Of a DNA stretch of 64,000 nt, positions 52,777-60,552 are shown piece after piece. Source of the stretch: Cohnella sp. WQ 127256. GTDB lineage: Bacteria; Bacillota; Bacilli; Paenibacillales; Paenibacillaceae. The notes beneath the pieces are model-generated. The model did no database searches. It was not told the origin of the DNA and worked only from the letters and a program-made list of their open reading frames with translations. The translations under genes and the position numbers were made by a program. The stretch lies in the NCBI RefSeq assembly GCF_024519285.1, contig NZ_JAMZCY010000005.1, positions 248,001-312,000 on the forward strand, in the 5' to 3' direction. Numbering within the stretch: the stretch's first letter is position 1; every line of letters begins with the position of its first letter.

Positions 52777-54050
52777 AGAAATTAATCGTGCTTCTACTAG
52801 TTATTCTACTTGCGAGCTCCTGTACAAAAACGACCCTGTTGACTAACGGCGATGAGGCTGCAAAGTCTGACACAAAGGCTGACTCGAAGATCACATTACA
52901 AATTTGGCACACCTATAGCGATATGGAAACGGAGGTGTTCGAGAACAAGGTGATCCCCTTGTTTGAATCGACTCATCCTAGAATTAAGATTCAAGCCGTC
53001 CGCAAGGATTACACACCGCAGCTGAAGGATCATATCTTTGCATCGGTGGCGGATAATAAGCAGCCCGATATGATGCGTATGGACATCATATGGGTTCCCG
53101 AGTTCGCTAGAAATGGATCGCTCGCGGATCTATCAGAAATGAATGGATTTTCCGATATCCGTGATAGCTTCATAGGCGCATTGATCAAAACAAATCTATA
53201 CCGTAACAAGTATTATGGTCTTCCCGTGAATGCCAACACGAAAGTAGCGATCTATAATAAACGGCTGCTTAAGGAAGCTGGTTTGACCCATCCACCGAAC
53301 ACATTTGATGAGCTTATACGCGCTTTAGATCGTCTGCATGAGAAAAATAAAGACATCAAGGGCATTGGAATTTGCTGCTCCAGCGGATGGGGGACGCTCC
53401 CTTATTTCTGGACCTTCGGCGGCAAGCTTATGGATGATAACTATACGCGCGCTAGCGGATATCTGGATCATCCGGATAGTCTGGCTGCAATCGCCAAGAT
53501 CCAGAGGTTGTATCGCGATGGGGTGATTAGTCCTTCCATTACGGGAGGGGAGCCAGGAAGCTGGGACGGCGTATTGCAGGGAAAAATCCTCATGATTGAG
53601 GAGGCACATTGGTTCTATACTGTAAATTCCATTGGTGCGAATAAGGATTTACTAAACGATATGGTCATTGGATTGTTTCCTGATGATGTCCATACCGGAA
53701 CATCCATCATTGGGGGGGAGAACCTGGTATTATTTAAGAATTCGAAGCACGTGCAGGAATCTTGGGAATTTATGAAATGGATGGTGTCGGAGGAGCCTCA
53801 GCAGCTCATGGCTGAAACCGGATTGATTCCTACGATTAAGCACATGCAGGATGCGAATCAAAATCCATTGTTTACTTCTTATCTGCAGCAATTAGATCGT
53901 GCCCAGCCCCGTCCTCCGGTATCGACCTGGACAGATATTGATAACAGCTATGCTCGGATGATTGAGCAAATCTTAACCGAGGAATTACCTTTAGAAGACG
54001 CTGTGCGTGAGGCAGTTGTAGAAATTGACAAATTGCTTATGAATCAATGA
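52773..54050 (+). CDS. Extracellular solute-binding lipoprotein 1
   Basis: 425 residues, ATG 52773 overlapping the kinase stop by four bases. A lipoprotein signal ends in LASSC. ITLQIWHTYSDME starts the type 2 (MalE/UgpB-like) fold and LPYFWTFGGKLMDDN, GGEPGSWDGVLQGK and GTSIIGGENLVLF are shared with the next binding protein. Given the coupling to the kinase, it may act as sensor co-receptor rather than, or in addition to, transporter subunit. A terminator follows. Confidence 0.9.
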   Translation: MKKLIVLLLVILLASSCTKTTLLTNGDEAAKSDTKADSKITLQIWHTYSDMETEVFENKVIPLFESTHPRIKIQAVRKDYTPQLKDHIFASVADNKQPDMMRMDIIWVPEFARNGSLADLSEMNGFSDIRDSFIGALIKTNLYRNKYYGLPVNANTKVAIYNKRLLKEAGLTHPPNTFDELIRALDRLHEKNKDIKGIGICCSSGWGTLPYFWTFGGKLMDDNYTRASGYLDHPDSLAAIAKIQRLYRDGVISPSITGGEPGSWDGVLQGKILMIEEAHWFYTVNSIGANKDLLNDMVIGLFPDDVHTGTSIIGGENLVLFKNSKHVQESWEFMKWMVSEEPQQLMAETGLIPTIKHMQDANQNPLFTSYLQQLDRAQPRPPVSTWTDIDNSYARMIEQILTEELPLEDAVREAVVEIDKLLMNQ

Positions 54051-54076
54051 CTCTCCTCTGGAGGGTCGTTTTTTTT
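54049..54076 (+). terminator. Terminator between the two binding-protein genes
   Basis: GACTCTCC pairs with GGAGGGTC around TCT, followed by eight T. It starts inside the stop codon of the first gene. Confidence 0.85.
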
Positions 54077-54273
54077 CGGCGAATACCGGAACAAATGCGA
54101 CCTCTGTGCAGCTAACCGAACAACCCATTGTTGTTTCGGGTAAAAGAGATACCAAACCCGTAAATCGGGTTATCGGGAAATGACTATTCCTCCTGTAAAA
54201 TCAGCGTTGATAAATCATCTATCGCGCATGCACAACTACCGCTTGCAGCGCAAACCTTAAGGGGGAAAGCCGA

Positions 54274-55608
54274 TTGAAAAACTCATGGGCACCAAGATTA
54301 TTTATTTTCTTGTTAATTGTAACCGTTTTCTTCACGGCCTGTAGCAACTCCAACTCCAATGGCAATGCGGCCGAGACGACAACGACGAAGCCTTCCGCTT
54401 CTCCTTCAAAGTCCAGCACCGAGCCGGAGCCGGAGCCAGCCAAGCAGGTGACAATTGAATTCTGGCACGCGTACGGTGAAGGTGAAGAGAAAGTACTACT
54501 GGACGAAGTCATTCCTTCATTTACGGAGAAATACCCCAATATCAAAATTAATCCGACGAGAATGCCTACTGAAAACCTGAAGCAACAGGTAATCACGGCG
54601 GTTGTTGGCGGAGTGGCACCAGACGTTATGCGTATGGACTTAATCTGGGTTGCTGAATTTGCGGATCAGAAGGCTTTGCTCCCGCTCGATAAGATGTTTG
54701 AGTTCGATACGATCAAAGCTGAGCTGTTCCCTGGGCCGATGCAAACCAATTATTACGATGGTCAGTATTATGGTGTTCCTTTAGATACAAATACGAAGGT
54801 CAATATCTATAACAAGGCTGAAATGAATGCACTTGGCACTACGGAGCCTCCACGGACGATCGATGAATTCGTGGAGCTGGCAAGAAAAGCTAAAGCAGCA
54901 GAAAAAACCCTAATCACGATAGGGGGTACGAACAACTGGGATATGCTACCGTGGTTCTGGACTCTAGGTGGACGGATTACAGATGATACGTTCCAGAATG
55001 CAGAAGGCTTCTTTAACAGCGAGGCAAGTGTGAAGGCAATGGAAACCGTTCTATCTTGGTACGATGAAGGCTTAATTTCTCCGCCGATATTAGGAGGAGA
55101 GCCAGGAACGTGGGAAGGGCTTGAGCAGGGTAAATACGTGAGCATTAATGACGGACCGTGGTTTTTTGGAATAAAAGGTGAGGCGGTCAAGGACGTAATG
55201 ATACCTGCCAAGATGCCTTATGGACCGGATGGCGAAAGTCACTCCATTGTCGGTGGGCAGGATATGGTCATGTTCGCGGGGGCCAAAAATCCGGATGAGG
55301 CGTGGACGTTCACCCAATTCATGCTGTCTGAAGAAATTCAAACGCTAATGGCGGTTAAAGCGGGGGTCATGCCAACGAATATGAAATCCGCTAAGTCCGA
55401 GCAATTACAAGGCGTTTATTATTTGCCGGCATACGTGGCGGAATTGGAAACCGCGTTTGCTAGGACACCTTCTGCTCAGTGGGGACAAATCGAAGTGTTG
55501 ATCGGAGATGCTTTCGAGAAAATCATTCGTAAGGCCAGTCCTGTCAAAGAGGCGCTAGATCAAGCGGCCAAGGAAATTGATGTCCTGCTGAAGCAGAAAA
55601 ACCTCTAG
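54274..55608 (+). CDS. Extracellular solute-binding lipoprotein 2
   Basis: 444 residues, TTG start behind AAGGGGGAAAG. Lipoprotein signal ends FFTAC, then a Ser/Thr/Glu-Pro linker and a type 2 sugar-binding fold (VTIEFWHAYGEGEEK, LPWFWTLGGRITDDT, GGEPGTWEGLEQGK, HSIVGGQDMVMF). It is a tandem paralogue of the preceding protein and precedes the permease genes, so it is the transport receptor, probably for isomaltooligosaccharides or cyclic forms of them (inference from the neighbouring enzymes). Confidence 0.9.
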   Translation: MKNSWAPRLFIFLLIVTVFFTACSNSNSNGNAAETTTTKPSASPSKSSTEPEPEPAKQVTIEFWHAYGEGEEKVLLDEVIPSFTEKYPNIKINPTRMPTENLKQQVITAVVGGVAPDVMRMDLIWVAEFADQKALLPLDKMFEFDTIKAELFPGPMQTNYYDGQYYGVPLDTNTKVNIYNKAEMNALGTTEPPRTIDEFVELARKAKAAEKTLITIGGTNNWDMLPWFWTLGGRITDDTFQNAEGFFNSEASVKAMETVLSWYDEGLISPPILGGEPGTWEGLEQGKYVSINDGPWFFGIKGEAVKDVMIPAKMPYGPDGESHSIVGGQDMVMFAGAKNPDEAWTFTQFMLSEEIQTLMAVKAGVMPTNMKSAKSEQLQGVYYLPAYVAELETAFARTPSAQWGQIEVLIGDAFEKIIRKASPVKEALDQAAKEIDVLLKQKNL

Positions 55609-55628
55609 CACCAGATGATCTATGGTGT

Positions 55629-55656
55629 GACAGCCGTCGCATACGCGGCGGCTGGT
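55629..55656 (+). other. Intercistronic hairpin without T tract
   Basis: CAGCCGTCGC and GCGGCGGCTG pair (one G-T) around ATAC, without a T run. Hairpins here between a binding-protein and permease gene commonly protect the upstream mRNA, giving more receptor than permease (inference). Confidence 0.55.
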
Positions 55657-55696
55657 CTTAGTTCTGAGGATCAGAAAGTTTCAAAGGAGTGTTCGC

Positions 55697-56593
55697 GTGA
55701 AGAAGGCATTGAAGCAATATGTGGAAGTGTCGCCCTATTTATTAGCTGGATTCGTGCTTACGATCGTGTTCGTCTTTTATCCGATCCTGCGCGGGGTGTA
55801 CATGAGCTTCTTTGATTATGCACTCTTGCATCCCGCTGATAGTCGTTTTATTGGGCTAGATAACTATGTGAAGGCATTCCACGATCCGAAATTTTATTTG
55901 GCATTGCGTAATACGTTGATTTTCTCCTTAGTGACGGTACCAGGACAATGGTTGTTCGGGATCGTGGCGGCAATGTTAATCAATTTACGATTTCTTCGGT
56001 TTAAGGTCGTTTTCCGTCTTGTGTACTACATTCCCGTTATTACATCTTGGGTTGTTGTTGCGTATTTGTTCAAATACTTGTTCGCGGATGGAGCGGGCGG
56101 TTTAATCAATTATTTATTAGTGGAGAAATTGCATCTGGTGTCGAGTCCGATTAATTGGCTCTCTCATACGTGGACGGCAAGCGCAGTGATCTGGTTGCTC
56201 AGCATCTGGAAGGGTGTTGGCTATGTGATGGTGTTATATTTGGCCGCACTTCAATCCATTCCCAAATCCTTATACGAAGCTGCAGAGATTGATGGGGCTA
56301 AGAGCGTTCAGAACTTTATCCATATTACGCTGCCTCTAATGAAGCCGATGACACTCTTCGTACTTGTAAACCTCATTATCGGATCATTTAACGTTTTTAT
56401 TCAGGTGTATTTAATTACTGACGGGGGACCTCTTGGTTCGACGGAAGTATTCACTAGCTATCTGTTCAAGCATGCCTTTAAGTTTCTGGATTTCGGATAT
56501 GCTTCGGCTTTAGGATTGATTCTTGGTCTGCTGATCTTGGCCTTCACTTGGGGGTTCCAGCGCAATCTCGGACAGGAAAAAGTAGAGTACTAA
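55697..56593 (+). CDS. Sugar ABC permease, UgpA/MalF type
   Basis: 298 residues, GTG start behind AAAGGAGTG. Six membrane helices; the EAA loop reads SLYEAAEIDGAKSVQNFIHITLPLM, which docks the ATPase. First of two permeases of the cluster; the second starts 13 bases downstream. The ATPase gene is absent from the window. Confidence 0.92.
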   Translation: MKKALKQYVEVSPYLLAGFVLTIVFVFYPILRGVYMSFFDYALLHPADSRFIGLDNYVKAFHDPKFYLALRNTLIFSLVTVPGQWLFGIVAAMLINLRFLRFKVVFRLVYYIPVITSWVVVAYLFKYLFADGAGGLINYLLVEKLHLVSSPINWLSHTWTASAVIWLLSIWKGVGYVMVLYLAALQSIPKSLYEAAEIDGAKSVQNFIHITLPLMKPMTLFVLVNLIIGSFNVFIQVYLITDGGPLGSTEVFTSYLFKHAFKFLDFGYASALGLILGLLILAFTWGFQRNLGQEKVEY

Positions 56594-56606
56594 AGGAGAA
56601 TACAAG

Positions 56607-57434
56607 ATGAAGCTGCTGACTAGATCAATTGCTTATTTGCTGCTGCTGTCTGGAATCGTCATCGTCATAACCCCATTTGTGTATATGGTTTTGACCTCAT
56701 TGTTTCTAGAAATATATGAGTTACCTAAGCCTGAGAAATTGCTGACAGCTACCAAGAGCTTCGCTAACTACGAAATGGTATGGAACCTGAACCATTTTCA
56801 ACAATATTTTCTCAATAGCTTCTTTATCGCCTCAGTGACGACAGTATTATCTATTTCTCTGACAGCAATTACGGCGTACGCCTTTGCTCGCTTTCTTTTC
56901 CCAGGAAAGGAACTCATTTTCAAAATTTTCATCTTCTCGATGTTTGTTCCTGGCATTCTCAACATTATTCCGCAGTTTCTCGTCATTAAAGGGCTCGCAT
57001 TGGTCGATACGTATAGCGGTCTAATCCTGTTATATATCGGTTCTGGTGTCGTTGGAGGAGCCTTCTTCCTGCGAGGCTTCTTTGAGAGGATTCCGCAGGA
57101 GCTGGAGGAGTCCATAGTTATCGATGGTGGTGGTAGGTGGACAATTTTCCGAGCGATTTATTTGCCGCTTTCGTTACCTGCATTGGGGACATTAGCCATA
57201 TTCTCCTTCTCGGGGACATGGGATGAGTTTGTTGTGGCATTGACCCTCATCAAGACAGAAGCACACCGGACATTGCCTATTGCCCTGCAATTATTCAGAG
57301 GGCAGTATGCTACGCATTACGGCAAATTTTTCGCTGCATCCATTATTGCGATCGTCCCGATCCTCATCATCTTCTTTGTTTTTCAAAAACAGTTTGTGCA
57401 GCCTGATCTGTCGGAAGGAGGAGTGAAAGGGTGA
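56607..57434 (+). CDS. Sugar ABC permease, UgpE/MalG type
   Basis: 275 residues, ATG behind AAAGGAGAATACAAG. Six membrane helices, with the EAA loop ELEESIVIDGGGRWTIFRAI. It pairs with the upstream permease. The stop overlaps the following GTG start (GTGA), coupling it to the cytoplasmic GH66 gene. Confidence 0.92.
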   Translation: MKLLTRSIAYLLLLSGIVIVITPFVYMVLTSLFLEIYELPKPEKLLTATKSFANYEMVWNLNHFQQYFLNSFFIASVTTVLSISLTAITAYAFARFLFPGKELIFKIFIFSMFVPGILNIIPQFLVIKGLALVDTYSGLILLYIGSGVVGGAFFLRGFFERIPQELEESIVIDGGGRWTIFRAIYLPLSLPALGTLAIFSFSGTWDEFVVALTLIKTEAHRTLPIALQLFRGQYATHYGKFFAASIIAIVPILIIFFVFQKQFVQPDLSEGGVKG

Positions 57435-59212
57435 GAAATCATACGCTAGAAGCCATCCCCACCAAAGCCCAATTTAGACCAGGTGAATCGATAGCGGTAC
57501 AAGTACGGCTCTGCGGTGAACCGGTGCATGAAGAGGTATGCTATCGCTGGGTTGTCTATGAAGAACATCGGCTTATTCGCGAGGGGGCAGGTAGGTTACA
57601 GCGGAGGAATGATCTTGAATCGGAAGCCTTGATCGAATTGTCGCCAATATCCGAGGGCTCTGGGGCTTATGGTTTATTCGTCATGTTAACGATGGATAAT
57701 GGGTCGGTCGTCAGAGCGGAAACGGCATTCGACGTTGCGGAGCATTGGCGCGAAGCACCGCGTTATGGCTTTCTAACTGACTTTGAACCGGAGGAAGCCG
57801 GACAACTGGAAGATGTGACCTTCATGAATCGGCATCATATTAACCTTGTTCAATTTTATGATTGGATGTATCGGCATGACCGTTTACTGGCAGATGAGGA
57901 CATATTCGTCGATCCGCTTGGTAGGTCTATTTCTTTTGCCGTAGTAAAGGAGAAAATATTGGCTCTGCGTGAGCATGGAATTGCTTCAATGGCTTATGCA
58001 GCAGTGTATGGAAGTTTACCTGACTATGCGGAGAATCACCCAGATCAGCTACTCTATCAAAATGACGGCGAGCCGTATTCTTTGGGTAAATATTTCTACA
58101 TCATGGATATTTCCGAGCGTTCGGATTGGACGAAGCATATTATTGACCAGTTTGTGAAAGCGGTTGAAGGGATGGGCTTCGACGGGCTTCAACTTGATCA
58201 GTACGGTTTCCCGAAAAAGGCGATTCGTCGAAAAGGGGAGCATACGGATGTTGTCGCGCTAAAGGAGCTATACCCACGGTTCATCGATCTTGTACGAGAA
58301 GCTGTGACGAAACAATTCGGTGAGGATCAGGTTGGGGTTGTTTTCAATAATGTGAGCCATTATCCGACGCATACAACGGCTACGTCCAGTCAAGATGTCA
58401 TGTATATCGAGGTATGGGACCCCGCATATCGGTTTTGTGATCTTAAGAGAATAATTGATGAAGCAAGAAAATGGTCTGGCAAGCAGGTCGTTCTGGCTGC
58501 TTATTTGCCTGCATTTCATCCCGATCATCCAAGTGAGTCCGAGCATGCAGAAATAGGTGCGATATTCACTCTTGCAACTATTTTTGCGAGCGGAGGCTAT
58601 CAGATCTTATTGGGTGAACATAACAAGCTACTGGCAGATTCGTATTTCCCGAAGTATGGAACAATGTCGGATCGGTTTAAGGTCACAATGACGAAATACT
58701 ATAATTTTATCGTGATGTACCGTAATCTGCTCTATGATCTTGCGCTAGATGATGTTTCTATGGCTTATTCCTGTGGCATTAATACAGAAGTGGTGTTTGC
58801 TAAGGAGGGGGTTACTTGCTCTCCGCATGGAGAGCAAGGGACAATCTGGACAATCATTAAGGAGAAGCCAGGTTATCTCATTGTTCATCTCATTAACTTA
58901 GTTGAGCTTAGTCATAACTGCTGGCATCAAGCACAAACGCAGTTACCGTCTTTGGTGTCAGATGTAGAAATTAAAGTGGAATATTGGGAAGAAATCGAGA
59001 GCGTCTTCTGGGCAACCCCGGACGAGGATACCATTAAGCCGACGAGGCTTAACTACGAGGTGGTTCCGAAGGAGGAAGGGTGCGGCATGTATGCGCAATT
59101 TACCCTTCCGCATGTGAGTTGTTGGACGATGGTCGTTATGAAGCTCAAGCAAGGCGTTCCAGCGGCTACGTTCTACTCGAATGTGAATTCGGTCTTGAGT
59201 GATGAGAAATGA
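57431..59212 (+). CDS. Cytoplasmic GH66 dextranase-like enzyme
   Basis: 593 residues, GTG start overlapping the permease stop by four bases. It has no signal peptide and no carbohydrate-binding module. An Ig-like N-domain (about 1-110) precedes the barrel: PRYGFLTDF, VQFYDWMYRHDRLL, nucleophile Asp in FDGLQLDQYG and acid/base Glu in MYIEVWDP; the C-terminal beta domain ends CWTMVVMKLK. The two catalytic carboxylates match those of the secreted GH66 at 47793. Its place after the importer suggests hydrolysis of imported cyclic or linear isomaltooligosaccharides in the cytoplasm. Confidence 0.88.
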   Translation: MRNHTLEAIPTKAQFRPGESIAVQVRLCGEPVHEEVCYRWVVYEEHRLIREGAGRLQRRNDLESEALIELSPISEGSGAYGLFVMLTMDNGSVVRAETAFDVAEHWREAPRYGFLTDFEPEEAGQLEDVTFMNRHHINLVQFYDWMYRHDRLLADEDIFVDPLGRSISFAVVKEKILALREHGIASMAYAAVYGSLPDYAENHPDQLLYQNDGEPYSLGKYFYIMDISERSDWTKHIIDQFVKAVEGMGFDGLQLDQYGFPKKAIRRKGEHTDVVALKELYPRFIDLVREAVTKQFGEDQVGVVFNNVSHYPTHTTATSSQDVMYIEVWDPAYRFCDLKRIIDEARKWSGKQVVLAAYLPAFHPDHPSESEHAEIGAIFTLATIFASGGYQILLGEHNKLLADSYFPKYGTMSDRFKVTMTKYYNFIVMYRNLLYDLALDDVSMAYSCGINTEVVFAKEGVTCSPHGEQGTIWTIIKEKPGYLIVHLINLVELSHNCWHQAQTQLPSLVSDVEIKVEYWEEIESVFWATPDEDTIKPTRLNYEVVPKEEGCGMYAQFTLPHVSCWTMVVMKLKQGVPAATFYSNVNSVLSDEK

Positions 59213-59216
59213 GAAT

Positions 59217-59513
59217 TTAACGTAGTAGACGAGTGAAATGCGAGTGATTGCGAATACCAGCGAACAGGTTAAACAAACCGAGTAAGAAAAATAAGGCGCC
59301 AACAATAATCTTTACGGTTGAACCCGTGAATACGATCAACAGGATACCTGCAGCGAAAATCAGCATCAGCCCCATACTAATGTTCATTCGCGAGGCGTAC
59401 AATCCGCGTAACTTACCGTCACTTGAGCGGCGGGAGCGAAAGCTATTCAGGGCCGATAGACAGCAGGTTACGATAACTAGGGCGCCGAATATCCATAGCA
59501 GTGTATTAATCAT
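59217..59513 (-). CDS. ytpI: YtpI-like membrane protein
   Basis: 98 residues with three membrane helices (about 3-20, 44-62 and 67-87) and a basic loop RSRRSSDGKLRG. Length, topology and the position in the ytrI-ytrH-dnaE neighbourhood fit YtpI. Function unknown. It converges on the GH66 gene with only four bases between the stops. Confidence 0.75.
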   Translation of the reverse strand: MINTLLWIFGALVIVTCCLSALNSFRSRRSSDGKLRGLYASRMNISMGLMLIFAAGILLIVFTGSTVKIIVGALFFLLGLFNLFAGIRNHSHFTRLLR

Positions 59514-59607
59514 GCCAATAAGCAGCTCCTTCTGTAAAGTTCATAATGCCACTTATTGTACCATAAATGAAGGGGGACGCGCTCGCTCGGAGGAGCTTGC
59601 GTTTCTC

Positions 59608-60105
59608 TTACTTTCGCAGATGATTTTTGGCTTCCACCCAAACCTGAAGCACGCCGTCGACGACAAGCATTGTTCTTAATGTGACTGTATAATCTTTGCC
59701 CTCGATACGGTCATAGATTTTCGTTTCCAGAAGCTTTCTCGCAAACTCGGCATCCGTGTTGATCAAATAAATGCTTTGTCCTAAGAACGTGTTTAAATCC
59801 TTCTTAAGCCTCTTCTTCAGTTCCTTTTCCGTCAAAATGTCGATATTCTCGGATTCTCCTTGTTTATAATAGAAGATTGTTACGATACTACTAATGACGT
59901 TCTCTTTGCGTACTTGCTGGGCAAGCTCTAAGTCCTTTTTCACAGTCTCGATTTGATCTTGGAGCTTATAGTTCTCAAGAATGACCTGATTCACGATGTT
60001 ATTTTCTAAAGCGTGATAGACAGCGCTACCTACGATCATTCCGCATACAAAAAAAGCAGTCAGCTGCATAAACTTCTGAAATCGTTGGAATGAAGGCAAT
60101 CGCAT
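59608..60105 (-). CDS. ytrI: Sporulation membrane protein YtrI
   Basis: 165 residues, ATG with GGAGG ten bases upstream inside the ytrH end. One N-terminal membrane helix (about 12-30), then a coiled-coil-like stretch LENNIVNQVILENYKLQDQI and a small C-terminal domain. Together with ytrH it is needed for full sporulation in Bacillus and made in the mother cell. Only 94 bases lie between ytrI and ytpI, so nrnA (ytqI), which sits there in B. subtilis, is missing. Confidence 0.85.
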   Translation of the reverse strand: MRLPSFQRFQKFMQLTAFFVCGMIVGSAVYHALENNIVNQVILENYKLQDQIETVKKDLELAQQVRKENVISSIVTIFYYKQGESENIDILTEKELKKRLKKDLNTFLGQSIYLINTDAEFARKLLETKIYDRIEGKDYTVTLRTMLVVDGVLQVWVEAKNHLRK

Positions 60106-60111
60106 CGTAAC

Positions 60112-60438
60112 TCAACCTCCGTTTCGACACATCCATTGGATCAGCTCCGTACCCATATGAGCGCCTAAGAAAGCAAATAGAATGTAACCAATTTGTTGAA
60201 TGGCAGGGGATAGAACGCCTTCTAAGATATGCGACTCAATGACCCGAATCGGGTCGATGGTTCCGCCAACCGCAGCGACTAGCGCCCATATCTTCAGGTT
60301 GCCTGCGACCTGAAGCATTTTCACTTTAGGTGGGGTCATGAGGAATACCGAACCCATACCTGCCAGCAGTGCACCGCCGAGCACGACACCAAATGCGATG
60401 AAGAAGCAAAAAGCCGCCTTCGTATAAAATTCGTCCAT
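60112..60438 (-). CDS. ytrH: Sporulation membrane protein YtrH
   Basis: 108 residues from the ATG at 60438, with GGGGG seven bases upstream; a longer in-frame start at 60513 and an ATG at 60444 are less fitting. Two to three membrane helices; LKIWALVAAVGGTIDPIRVIES is the family signature. It forms an operon with ytrI and is divergent from dnaE. Confidence 0.88.
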   Translation of the reverse strand: MDEFYTKAAFCFFIAFGVVLGGALLAGMGSVFLMTPPKVKMLQVAGNLKIWALVAAVGGTIDPIRVIESHILEGVLSPAIQQIGYILFAFLGAHMGTELIQWMCRNGG

Positions 60439-60478
60439 CTTCATTCCCCCACTGTGCGATTTGTTCGCTTCACTATCA

Positions 60479-60508
60479 TATCTATGGGACTGGCATATCC
60501 CCTTATGA
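60479..60508 (-). promoter_or_regulatory. Candidate sigma-E promoter of ytrHI
   Basis: On the minus strand TCATAAG, a 15-base spacer and CATAGATA resemble the sigma-E pattern. ytrHI is sigma-E dependent in Bacillus subtilis, but the -10 is imperfect. Confidence 0.35.
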
Positions 60509-60552
60509 TACAATTAATAAAAGAGAGTTTTAGCGGAAAAGAAGGGATAACC

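Noticed and set aside
54219-54596. 125-codon minus-strand frame opposite the second binding protein
   Set aside because: It is antisense to the lipoprotein signal and linker codons, with no domain of its own.
60439-60513. Longer ytrH with 25 extra N-terminal residues
   Set aside because: The extension is hydrophilic and unlike the family, while GGGGG lies seven bases before the ATG at 60438.
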